A DNA stretch of 64,000 nt from positions 46,995 to 110,994 of the forward strand of contig DATJFV010000046.1 of NCBI GenBank assembly GCA_035495435.1, given 5' to 3'. Within the stretch, counting starts at the first letter, position 1, and each line of letters begins with the position of its first letter. The notes beneath the pieces were generated by a model. The model searched no databases. It saw only the letters and a program-made list of their open reading frames with translations, and was not told the origin of the DNA. Source of the DNA: JBDSKH01 sp035495435. Lineage in GTDB: Bacteria; Actinomycetota; Actinomycetes; Actinomycetales; Microbacteriaceae. Positions 24,361 through 31,743 of this stretch are shown here, one piece after another. The translations under genes and the position numbers were made by a program.

Positions 24361-24368
24361 GCGGGGCG

Positions 24369-24468
24369 GGTTTCGATACGCGGCCTGCGGCCGCTCCTCA
24401 ACCAGCGATACGGCGGCCTGCGGCCGGTACTCAACCAGCGATACGCGGCCTGCGGCCGCTACTCAACC
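24369..24468. repeat. Three head-to-tail REP-like units upstream of the TIR/RyR operon
   Basis: Units at 24369-24403, 24404-24436 and 24437-24468 (35, 33 and 32 bases) share CGATACG, a central GGCCTGCGGCC core that forms a hairpin, and a CTCAACC end. Unit 1 begins GGTTTCGATACG, the full form. Unit 3 runs into the 3' end of ispG and supplies its last two codons and stop. Likely a terminator for ispG as well as a repeat family. Confidence 0.8.
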
Positions 24469-25617
24469 AGCGGTGACGACCTCGGGGCTGCCCAGCTCGC
24501 CGGGAGGCATCTCGGCCGCGAGACGGTTCGCCTCCTCGATGAGGGTCTGCACGATCTCCGACTCGGGGACCGTCTTGATCACCTCACCCTTGACGAAGAT
24601 CTGGCCCTTGCCGTTGCCCGAGGCGACGCCGAGGTCGGCCTCACGGGCCTCCCCCGGACCGTTGACGACGCAGCCCATCACCGCGACGCGCAGCGGCACC
24701 GTCATGCCCTGCAGTCCCTCGGTGACGTCGTTGGCGAGCGTGTAGACATCGACCTGCGCCCGTCCGCACGAGGGGCACGACACGATCTCGAGCTTGCGCT
24801 CGCGCAGGTTCAGCGACTGCAGGATCTGCAGGCCCACCTTCACCTCCTGCGCCGGCGGGGCGGACAGCGAGACGCGGATGGTGTCGCCGATGCCCTCCGA
24901 GAGCAGGATGCCGAACGCGGTCGCGCTCTTGATCGTTCCCTGGAACTCGGGGCCGGCCTCCGTCACACCGAGGTGCAGCGGCCAGTCGCCGCGCTCAGCC
25001 AGCATGCGGTACGCCTTGACCATCACGACGGGATCGTTGTGCTTGACCGAGATCTTGAAGTCGTGGAAGTCGTGCTCCTCGAACAGCGACGCCTCCCAGA
25101 CGGCGCTCTCGACGAGAGCCTCGGCGGTCGCCTTGCCGTACTTCTCCAGCAGGCGCGGGTCGAGCGAGCCCGCGTTGACGCCGATCCGGATGCTGACCCC
25201 GGCATCCTTGGCGGCCTTCGCGATCGCGCCCACCTGGTCGTCGAACTTGCGGATGTTGCCGGGATTCACCCGCACGGCGCCGCAGCCGGCGTCGATGGCC
25301 TGGAACACGTACTTCGGCTGGAAGTGGATGTCGGCAATGACCGGGATCTGCGACTTCTTGGCGATGATGTGCAGCACGTCGGCGTCGTCCTGCGACGGCA
25401 CGGCCACACGCACGATGTCGCACCCCGATGCGGTGAGCTCGGCGATCTGCTGCAGCGTCGCGTTGATGTTCGTCGTCGGGGTGGTGCACATCGACTGCAC
25501 GCTGACCGGGGCGTCGCCCCCGACCAGCACCTTGCCGACCTTGATCTGGCGGCTCTTGCGACGGGGTGCGAGGACTTCGGGGGCCGGTTTCGGCATCCCG
25601 ATGTTGACGGCTGGCAT
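24463..25617 (-). CDS. ispG: 4-hydroxy-3-methylbut-2-en-1-yl diphosphate synthase (IspG/GcpE)
   Basis: 384 residues. It converts MEcPP to HMBPP in the non-mevalonate isoprenoid pathway using a [4Fe-4S] cluster. N-terminal TIM barrel: RRKSRQIKVGKVLVGGDAPV, VQSMCTTPTTN, VIADIHFQPKYV, RVNPGNI. C-terminal cluster domain: SCPSCGRAQVDVY (two Cys) and GCVVNGPGEA (third Cys), with the conserved Glu near LI(E)EANRL. TAGGCT lies 6 bases before the ATG. The stop codon lies in a REP unit. dxr and the site-2 protease, its usual neighbours, are ~4-7 kb upstream. Confidence 0.97.
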   Translation of the reverse strand: MPAVNIGMPKPAPEVLAPRRKSRQIKVGKVLVGGDAPVSVQSMCTTPTTNINATLQQIAELTASGCDIVRVAVPSQDDADVLHIIAKKSQIPVIADIHFQPKYVFQAIDAGCGAVRVNPGNIRKFDDQVGAIAKAAKDAGVSIRIGVNAGSLDPRLLEKYGKATAEALVESAVWEASLFEEHDFHDFKISVKHNDPVVMVKAYRMLAERGDWPLHLGVTEAGPEFQGTIKSATAFGILLSEGIGDTIRVSLSAPPAQEVKVGLQILQSLNLRERKLEIVSCPSCGRAQVDVYTLANDVTEGLQGMTVPLRVAVMGCVVNGPGEAREADLGVASGNGKGQIFVKGEVIKTVPESEIVQTLIEEANRLAAEMPPGELGSPEVVTAG

Positions 25618-25623
25618 GCCCTC

Positions 25624-25629
25624 AGCCTA
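25624..25629 (-). promoter_or_regulatory. -10 box (TAGGCT) of ispG
   Basis: 6 bases before the ATG at 25617. Confidence 0.6.
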
Positions 25630-25635
25630 CGGGCG

Positions 25636-26685
25636 TCAGCCCCGGATGTGCTGAGCCAGAGCGGCGTCGAACTCGGCCGGCTTGTCCAGGTGCGGGCCGT
25701 GGCCGCAGTCGTCCCAGGCGAGCTCGGTGTAGCTGCCGCCGCCGGCCCGGTAGCGCTCCAGCACCGCGCGCGTCTGGGTCACCATGGGCTGCGCGGGCGC
25801 GACCTCGTCACCCGGCCAGCCGGGGATGACGCCCAGCTGCCCCAGGTAGTTGATGTCGAAGAACGAGGTGTCCGACACGATCGCGTCGTCGACACCGCGG
25901 ATCCACAGCACGCGCGGCTTCACGGGGAGGTCGGCGATGCCCGACAGGTTGCAGTAGGCGGGCGCCATCGTGTTCAGGATGCCGCGGGTGCCGGCCGCGA
26001 ATCCGGGCCACAGCTCGGTCGCCGCGGAGTCGCCCGGGTAGTTGTCGTCGCCGACCTTGGTCGACAGCATCGACTCGACCCAGAGGTCCTCGTTGGGCAC
26101 GTTCTCGGGGTGCTTGACGTAGGCGCTGCGGTACACGGCTCGCGGCGACACCTGGGGATCGTCGCTCGTGTCGCCGTCCTGCAGGCGCTTCACGAACTCC
26201 GGGTTCGCCGCGCCCCCGCCGACACCCGCGCCGACCGCGTCGTTGGGCGTGCCGCCGGGGCCGTGGGTGCCGCCGAACCCGTAGGGCGAGACGGGCGACT
26301 CGAGGGTGACCGACTCGATGCGGGCCGCGTGGTCGAGCATCAGCTGCATCGTGACGCCGCCGCCCATGCTCCAGCCGACGACGTGGAAGCGGTCGACCCC
26401 CAGTGCGTCGAGCACCGAGATCACATCGTCGGCGAAGTCGCGCAGGCCCCGGGTCGCGTCGACGGGGAGGGTCTCGCTGTCGCCGAAGCCGCGCAGATCG
26501 ATGGCGAGAGCGCGCACGCCGGCGGGCAGGGCGAGCATCGTCGGCATGTAGAACTGCGCCGACGACACGTTGCCGTGGACGAACACCACGGGGACGCCCT
26601 CGCCGGCGCGCTCCAGCACGTTGGCGGTGAGTCGCGGGGTGGTCACCGAGTGGGCGACGATTCCGTCGAGCAGGGTGGCGGACAT
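25636..26685 (-). CDS. Alpha/beta hydrolase
   Basis: 349 residues. Oxyanion strand VVFVHGNVSSAQFYMP (~33-48), AIDLRGFGDSE, nucleophile elbow VVGWSMGGGVTMQL (Ser ~106), acid in RGVDDAIVSD and His in DDCGHGPHLDKP near the end. A lid-like insertion (~140-240) with a Gly-rich stretch follows strand 6. No signal peptide, so cytosolic. Start supported by GAAGGAG 5 bases before the ATG. It lies 29 bases after another alpha/beta hydrolase and the SDR gene, so the three probably form one unit acting on a hydroxyacyl ester; substrate unknown. Confidence 0.88.
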   Translation of the reverse strand: MSATLLDGIVAHSVTTPRLTANVLERAGEGVPVVFVHGNVSSAQFYMPTMLALPAGVRALAIDLRGFGDSETLPVDATRGLRDFADDVISVLDALGVDRFHVVGWSMGGGVTMQLMLDHAARIESVTLESPVSPYGFGGTHGPGGTPNDAVGAGVGGGAANPEFVKRLQDGDTSDDPQVSPRAVYRSAYVKHPENVPNEDLWVESMLSTKVGDDNYPGDSAATELWPGFAAGTRGILNTMAPAYCNLSGIADLPVKPRVLWIRGVDDAIVSDTSFFDINYLGQLGVIPGWPGDEVAPAQPMVTQTRAVLERYRAGGGSYTELAWDDCGHGPHLDKPAEFDAALAQHIRG

Positions 26686-26714
26686 GGGAACTCCTTCGTT
26701 CGAGGGCGGGTGGG

Positions 26715-27581
26715 TCAGAGCAGTGAGCGGATGACGTCGGCGACCTGGCGTGCGCCGGGTTCCGCCATGACGATCGAGTAGTGGTTGACGTCGGCCACCT
26801 CGACGACGGCGAGTTGCGGGATGTCGGCGCGGAACTCCTCCATCCGACCGGGTGGGTACAGCGGCTCGGCGTTCAGCAGACCGCGAGGGGCACGCAGAGC
26901 GGTGACCGGCATCCGGAGTCCCCGCAGGGCGTCGAGGTACCAGTCCGGGCCGAACTGATCGCCGGAATCGACCAGCACCGCCTCGCGCCGCGCCGACGGG
27001 CGAAGGCGCGGCGGCTCGCCGACGAGGTCGTAGCGCAGGTAGTCCTCGACCGCGGGGCCCCAGAGCTCAGTCATCGCCGGATGCTCGCGCCAGAACGCGA
27101 GATAGTCCTCGATACCGGCGAACTCCTGGTCGAGCCGGGCGAGAGCCGGGCCAAGCGCCGCCTGCAGCAACTCGGGCAGTGCCATGCCATCCGGCAGGAC
27201 GAGCGGGAACCCGCCGTCGATGAGAACGAGACCCGACACCTCCGCGATGTCGGCCAGCGCCACCGCCGCGAACGCGCCCATGGAGTGTCCGACGACCACC
27301 GGCGAGCGCATGTCGTAGGTCTGCATCAGCGTCGCGAGATCCTCGGCGTGCTGACGCAGACCGTACGGCGGCGGCAGCTCGCGGCTGCGGGCACGCCCGC
27401 GCAGATCGGGGGCGAGGATGCGGTAGCCGCTCAGCTGCCCCGCCAACTCCAGGAAGGCACGGCTCGACGCGGTCACGCCGTGGATGGCAAGGATGGTGGG
27501 CGCACCGTCGTCGTCGGGGCCGAAGCGGTAGCCGTGCAACTCGCCGCCGCGCACATACGCCGTGAAGGGGCTGCCGGTCAT
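26715..27581 (-). CDS. Alpha/beta hydrolase
   Basis: 288 residues from the ATG at 27581, overlapping the stop of the SDR gene (ATGA), which indicates coupled translation. Motifs: TILAIHGVTASSRAFLELA, LAPDLRGRARSRELPPPYG, nucleophile VVVGHSMGAFAAVALA (Ser ~96), and VVEVADVNHYSIVMAEPG with the catalytic His. The family is broad (esterases, lactonases, C-C hydrolases). Its coupling to a 3-hydroxybutyrate dehydrogenase-like gene suggests release of a short hydroxyacid from an ester or oligomer, but that is inference. Confidence 0.87.
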   Translation of the reverse strand: MTGSPFTAYVRGGELHGYRFGPDDDGAPTILAIHGVTASSRAFLELAGQLSGYRILAPDLRGRARSRELPPPYGLRQHAEDLATLMQTYDMRSPVVVGHSMGAFAAVALADIAEVSGLVLIDGGFPLVLPDGMALPELLQAALGPALARLDQEFAGIEDYLAFWREHPAMTELWGPAVEDYLRYDLVGEPPRLRPSARREAVLVDSGDQFGPDWYLDALRGLRMPVTALRAPRGLLNAEPLYPPGRMEEFRADIPQLAVVEVADVNHYSIVMAEPGARQVADVIRSLL

Positions 27582-28327
27582 CGTGCGCTCCACCCGCCGT
27601 CCATCAGGTGCGAGGCGCCGGTGACCATGCCGGCCTCGTCGCTGCAGAGCCACAGCACCTGCGCCGCCACCTCCTCGGGTTCGAGCAGGCGCTTGATCGA
27701 GGACTCGGTCAGCATCACTTTCTCGATCACCTCGGACTCCGGGATGCCGTGCACGCGCGCCTGGTCGGCGATCTGCTTCTCGACGAGCGGCGTGCGCACG
27801 TACCCCGGGTTGATGCAGTTGCTGGTGACCCCGTGCGGGCCGCCCTCGAGGGCCGTCACCTTGCTGAGCCCCTCGAGCGCGTGCTTCGCGGTCACGTAGG
27901 CCACCTTGTACGGGCTGGCGCGGACGCCGTGCACCGAGCTGATGTTGACCACGCGCCCCCAGCCGCGGGTGTACATCCCGGGCAGCACGGCGCGCGTCAG
28001 CAGGAAGGGCGCGGTGACCATGAGGTCGATCATCCGCCGGAACACCTCGGGCTCGAACTGCTCGATCGGCGCGATGGTCTGAACGCCCGCGTTGTTCACG
28101 AGGATGTCGGCATCGAGGGCGACGGATGCCAGCGCGTCCAGGTCGGCGAGGTCGAGCACCAGCGCCTCGCCCCCGATCGCGGCGGCGGCCCGGTCGGCGC
28201 CCTCGGCATCCCGGTCGATAACGGTTACTCGTGCTCCGGCGCGTCCCAGCGCCGTCGCGGTCGCCAGGCCGATGCCGCTCGCGCCACCCGTGACGAGGGC
28301 GTGTCGACCCTCGAGCTGCGCTGCCAT
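27578..28327 (-). CDS. Short-chain dehydrogenase, 3-hydroxybutyrate dehydrogenase-like
   Basis: 249 residues from the ATG at 28327, chosen because TAGCGT lies 7 bases before it and the Rossmann motif starts nearby. ALVTGGASGIGLATATALG binds NAD(H), ILVNNAGVQTIAPIEQF, then the catalytic set NISSVHGV, YVTAKHALEGLSKVTALE (Ser-Tyr-Lys), and NCINPGYVRTPLVEKQI. The HGVRASPYKVAYVTAKHAL stretch and the Gln after NNAGV resemble bacterial 3-hydroxybutyrate dehydrogenases, which oxidise 3-hydroxybutyrate to acetoacetate. Divergent from a LysR regulator with a palindrome over the -10 box. Confidence 0.85.
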   Translation of the reverse strand: MAAQLEGRHALVTGGASGIGLATATALGRAGARVTVIDRDAEGADRAAAAIGGEALVLDLADLDALASVALDADILVNNAGVQTIAPIEQFEPEVFRRMIDLMVTAPFLLTRAVLPGMYTRGWGRVVNISSVHGVRASPYKVAYVTAKHALEGLSKVTALEGGPHGVTSNCINPGYVRTPLVEKQIADQARVHGIPESEVIEKVMLTESSIKRLLEPEEVAAQVLWLCSDEAGMVTGASHLMDGGWSAR

Positions 28328-28331
28328 GCAA

Positions 28332-28345
28332 TGCACGCTAGTGCA
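28332..28345. promoter_or_regulatory. Palindrome over the SDR promoter, probable LysR-regulator site
   Basis: TGCAC-GCTA-GTGCA, perfect 5-base arms. It covers the whole TAGCGT -10 box (28335-28340) of the SDR gene. A second feature of the same gap is the direct repeat ATATGCA twice at 28373-28387, next to the LysR start. Confidence 0.55.
28335..28340 (-). promoter_or_regulatory. -10 box (TAGCGT) of the SDR/hydrolase operon
   Basis: 7 bases before the ATG at 28327 and inside the palindrome 28332-28345. Confidence 0.55.
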
Positions 28346-28390
28346 GAGGAGGGGCCGCGAAACCCTTCCGGAATATGCAAATATGCAGAC

Positions 28391-29335
28391 GTGAGTTCGC
28401 AGTTCAGCGCCGACGATCTGCTCATCCTGCTCGCCGTCTCGCGCACCGGCCGGTTCACCTCGGCCGCACGCGAACTCGGTCTCAACCACACGACGATCGC
28501 TCGCCGGATCTCCGCGCTGGAAGACCGCCTCGGGGGCCGCGCTCTCGCGCGGGGCGGCCCGGGCTGGGTGCTCACCCCGCTCGGCGAACGCGCCGTGGCC
28601 GCGGCGGAACAGGTCGAGCAGGCGCTCGCCCCTTTCACGGAACCTGTCGACCGCGGGCTCAGCGGTCTCATCCGCCTGTCGGCCACCGACGGGTTCAGCG
28701 GTTTCATCGCCTCACCCGCGATGGCGGCGCTGCGCCGCCGGCATCCGGGCGTGACGTTGGAGATCATCACCGGCACTCGCCAGGCTTCGCCCCAGCGCGT
28801 GGGCGCCGACCTCGAGGTGGTCGTGGGCCGGCCGCAGGTGCGCCGCGCGGAGGCGGTGCAGCTCGGGGAGTACGTGCTCGGCCTCTACGCCTCACGCGAC
28901 TACCTGCGCCGCCGGGGCACCCCGGCAACTCGCGCCGAACTGGCGGGGGCGCCGTTGATCTACTTCATCGAGTCGATGCTGCAGGTCGACGCGCTCGACG
29001 ACGCACGCCGCGCGGTGCCGGCGATGGTGGACGCGGTCGCGAGCACGAACGTCTACGTACACGTCGAAGCGACCCGTGGCGGGGCGGGGTTCGGTCTGCT
29101 GCCGGCGTTCCTCGCCGACCCGCACGACGACCTGGTGCGCCTGTTCCCGGACGAGGTGGAAGCCCGCCTGCCGTACTGGCTGGTCGCCCGTGCCGAGGCG
29201 CTGCGCCGGCCGGCGGTCGGCGCGTTCGTCGATGCCCTGCTCGCGCGGATGCGCGAGGTGCAGCCAGAGCTGCTGGGCGCAGGCAGCAGCGCGGCGGGCG
29301 CGGCGGGCGCGGCGACGACGGCTAGAACACGCTGA
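28391..29335 (+). CDS. LysR-family transcriptional regulator
   Basis: 314 residues from the GTG at 28391. N-terminal winged helix-turn-helix: DDLLILLAVSRTGRFTSAAR, ELGLNHTTIARRISALEDRL. The effector-binding domain (~90-295) has the two-lobe pattern (GLIRLSATDGFSGFIASPAM, EYVLGLYASRDYL). The last ~20 residues are a low-complexity Ala/Gly tail. It is divergent from the SDR/hydrolase operon with only 63 bases between, so it most likely controls that operon and itself. The inducer is unknown. Confidence 0.92.
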   Translation: MSSQFSADDLLILLAVSRTGRFTSAARELGLNHTTIARRISALEDRLGGRALARGGPGWVLTPLGERAVAAAEQVEQALAPFTEPVDRGLSGLIRLSATDGFSGFIASPAMAALRRRHPGVTLEIITGTRQASPQRVGADLEVVVGRPQVRRAEAVQLGEYVLGLYASRDYLRRRGTPATRAELAGAPLIYFIESMLQVDALDDARRAVPAMVDAVASTNVYVHVEATRGGAGFGLLPAFLADPHDDLVRLFPDEVEARLPYWLVARAEALRRPAVGAFVDALLARMREVQPELLGAGSSAAGAAGAATTARTR

Positions 29336-30647
29336 TCGGGTTCACGATGTCGGCGTAGATGAGCAGGATGCTCATCGCACCGAGCACCGCGGTGACGACC
29401 AGGGTCACGGGAACCAGTCGCGCGGTGTCGACCGGCCCGGGGTCGGGACGTTTCAGCAGCTTCGCGACCCGGCGCCGCAGCGCCTCCCAGAGAGCTCCGG
29501 CGACGTGGCCGCCGTCGAGCGGCAGCAACGGAACGAGGTTGAACACGAACAGGGCGACGTTGAGCCCGGCGAGGATCTGCAGCAGCGACGCCAGACGGTC
29601 GACGAGCGAGATCTTGTCGTAGCTGGCGATCTCACCGGCGACCCGGCCGATGCCGACGACGCTGATCGGCCCGTTGGGGTCGCGGTCGGCGCCGCCGAAC
29701 GCCGCCTGAGCGACCTGGACCAGGCGTACGGGCAGCGTGATGATCACTTTGCCCACCGAGACGATGTTGTCCCCCACCGCCGGCAGCACCGCGGTGACCG
29801 GTGCCGGCCGGATCTCCTGCACGTAGCCGATGCCGATGTAGCCCACCTGCTGGGTGACCATGTTGCCGCCGAGGTCGGTGACCGGCTGACCCAGGCTGTT
29901 GCGCACCGGCAGGGCGTTGGTGATCGGGGTGAGCGCGACGTGCTGCTGCGAACCCGCCCGCTCGATCACGACGTCGAGCGTCGTGCCCGCCGATGCACGG
30001 ATGATCTCGCCGATCTGGTCCGCGCTGGTGATGGCGGTGCCGTCGATGCTGACGAACCGGTCGCCCGGCTTCAGGCCCGCTGCCGCTGCCGGAGTCGGCG
30101 GGTCGGCCGGGGTGCACTCGGTGCGGCTGGTGTCGGTGGTGAGGCACTCGCTGACCCCGCCGATCGTGGTGGTGTTCTGTGCCCACCCGAAACCGCAGAG
30201 CACGATCGCATAGAGCACGATCGCGATCAGCAGGTTCATGCTGGGCCCGCCCAGCATGATGACGATGCGCTTCCACACCGGCAGCTTGTAGAAGACGCGG
30301 TTCTCATCCCCTGCGCCGATCTGATCGGCGCTCGACGTGCGTGCGTCCTGGACGAGCGTGTCGAAGAAGCCGGTGGATGCCGTGCGCGGCTTCGATCCCG
30401 GTTTACCGGGCGGGTACATACCGGCCATCGAGATGTAGCCGCCGAGCGGCAGCGCCTTGACGCCGTACTCGGTCTCGCCAACTTTGCGCTTCCACACCGT
30501 CGGGCCGAACCCGATCATGTACTGACCGACCTTCACGCCGAACTTCTTGGCCGGCATCAGGTGCCCCAGTTCGTGCAGCCCGATCGACAGCGCGAGCCCC
30601 GCCAGGACCACGAGGATGCCCAGCACGAAGAGCAGCACGGTTTCCAC
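29322..30647 (-). CDS. RseP/Rip1-like site-2 protease (M50 family)
   Basis: 441 residues from the GTG at 30647, supported by TACCCT 7 bases before it. An intramembrane zinc protease that cleaves membrane-bound anti-sigma factors or signal peptides. N-terminal membrane helix with HELGH (LSIGLHELGHLMPAKKFGV, ~23-27), GFGPTVWKRK, a second helix IVIMLGGPSMNLLIAIVLYA, a PDZ domain (~195-260, LKPGDRFVSIDGTAI), and the C-terminal LVPLLPLDGGHVAGAL with the third zinc-binding Asp. Usually adjacent to dxr and ispG in actinobacteria; here the DUF2330 gene and the SDR/LysR group separate them. Confidence 0.94.
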   Translation of the reverse strand: METVLLFVLGILVVLAGLALSIGLHELGHLMPAKKFGVKVGQYMIGFGPTVWKRKVGETEYGVKALPLGGYISMAGMYPPGKPGSKPRTASTGFFDTLVQDARTSSADQIGAGDENRVFYKLPVWKRIVIMLGGPSMNLLIAIVLYAIVLCGFGWAQNTTTIGGVSECLTTDTSRTECTPADPPTPAAAAGLKPGDRFVSIDGTAITSADQIGEIIRASAGTTLDVVIERAGSQQHVALTPITNALPVRNSLGQPVTDLGGNMVTQQVGYIGIGYVQEIRPAPVTAVLPAVGDNIVSVGKVIITLPVRLVQVAQAAFGGADRDPNGPISVVGIGRVAGEIASYDKISLVDRLASLLQILAGLNVALFVFNLVPLLPLDGGHVAGALWEALRRRVAKLLKRPDPGPVDTARLVPVTLVVTAVLGAMSILLIYADIVNPISVF

Positions 30648-30654
30648 GTCGGTC

Positions 30655-30660
30655 AGGGTA
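30655..30660 (-). promoter_or_regulatory. -10 box (TACCCT) of the site-2 protease gene
   Basis: 7 bases before the GTG at 30647. Confidence 0.45.
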
Positions 30661-30720
30661 CGTGACGGAGTCTGTGAACGCGCGTCCCCGTTGTGGTGGG
30701 TCGGCTGTGAACGGTTCGGG

Positions 30721-31743
30721 CTATCCGCGGCGCGGGCGGAACAGGCGCGCGACCAGCGTCCCCAGGGCGAAGAGGACGAGCAGCGCCGCGGCGGCCCCGA
30801 CGATGACGACGACACCGAACGGGATGCCGAACACCGTCACTGGGCGGGTCACCGTGTACGCCGGCTGCAGCGGCGCGTCGTCGCCGGCCTGCACGACGAC
30901 GAGGTCACCGGGGATCTGCACCTTCGGCGACGGGAAGTACAGGTCGACCACGGTGAGATACGCACCGAGATCGGCGACCACGGCCGGCGCTGGTCCCGCC
31001 CATGCCGTCGCCGCCTGCGCCAGCGGTGTCGACGGGTCATCGATCCCCGTCACCTCGGCGCGGTGATCCTGCACGATGTAGAGCCGCGCCTGCTGCACCG
31101 TTTCGGCGCGCTTCGACAGCGCCATCGGGTACACCAGCCGGTCGGAGTCGAAGGTGAACCGCACCGGGTCGAGCATCCCGTCGAGCGGTGCGTCGCCGGT
31201 GAGCTTGAGGGCGACGAAGTACCAGCCCTTCGCGACGTACTCCTGCAGACCGTCGGCGATCTCGGGGCGGATGCCATAGCCGTTCTCGTCGAGCCAGGCG
31301 TTCAGCCCGGAGGCGTCGTCGGCCGCGAGAGTGGTGGCCTGCACCGGTCCGAGTTGCACCTGATCGAGCACGGTGGGCGGTCCGCCCGCCGACGAACCGT
31401 CTCCCCCGCCGGTGGCCCACCAGTCGTCGACGACGACCTCTTTGGGGGCGATGGCGTCCTCGATGAGCGCGAAGGTGCCGCGGTCGCCGGTCGTGACGGT
31501 CGCCGGCGACGGGGTGGGGAAGATCAGGCCCATATCGTCCGCCTCGGTCAGCATGTCCAGGATCAACTCGATGCGCTCCTGCGAGCCGTCCCACGACAGG
31601 ATCGCGAGTTCCTTGTCGACCACGACGTCCTGGCCCGGTTTCGGCGCGGGTGCCCCGCAGGCGCAGGCGACGGCCGGTGCGGCGACCTGCAGACCCAGCA
31701 GCAGCGCCGCGGCGGGGACGATGGCCAGGAACCTGGTCTTCAT
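30721..31743 (-). CDS. DUF2330 domain protein, secreted or membrane-anchored
   Basis: 340 residues from the ATG at 31743, which overlaps the dxr stop (ATGA). N-terminal signal peptide (KTRFLAIVPAAALLLGLQVA) with cysteines right after it (ACACGAP). Domain features: QDVVVDKELAILSWDGSQER, MGLIFPTPSPATVT, GWYFVALKL, PMALSKRAETVQQARLYIV, as seen in DUF2330 proteins. A single C-terminal membrane helix (~308-330) and a short basic tail RLFRPRRG anchor it, leaving the domain outside the cell. No biochemical role is known for this family. Coupled to dxr, upstream of the site-2 protease. Confidence 0.85.
   Translation of the reverse strand: MKTRFLAIVPAAALLLGLQVAAPAVACACGAPAPKPGQDVVVDKELAILSWDGSQERIELILDMLTEADDMGLIFPTPSPATVTTGDRGTFALIEDAIAPKEVVVDDWWATGGGDGSSAGGPPTVLDQVQLGPVQATTLAADDASGLNAWLDENGYGIRPEIADGLQEYVAKGWYFVALKLTGDAPLDGMLDPVRFTFDSDRLVYPMALSKRAETVQQARLYIVQDHRAEVTGIDDPSTPLAQAATAWAGPAPAVVADLGAYLTVVDLYFPSPKVQIPGDLVVVQAGDDAPLQPAYTVTRPVTVFGIPFGVVVIVGAAAALLVLFALGTLVARLFRPRRG

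Noticed and set aside
24369..24468. CRISPR array
   Set aside because: Units are head-to-tail with no spacers of constant size, the repeats themselves are contiguous palindromes, and there are no cas genes.
28327..28489. 54-residue N-terminal extension of the SDR protein
   Set aside because: It crosses the LysR gene start and the promoter palindrome, and the Rossmann motif is correctly placed only for the ATG at 28327.
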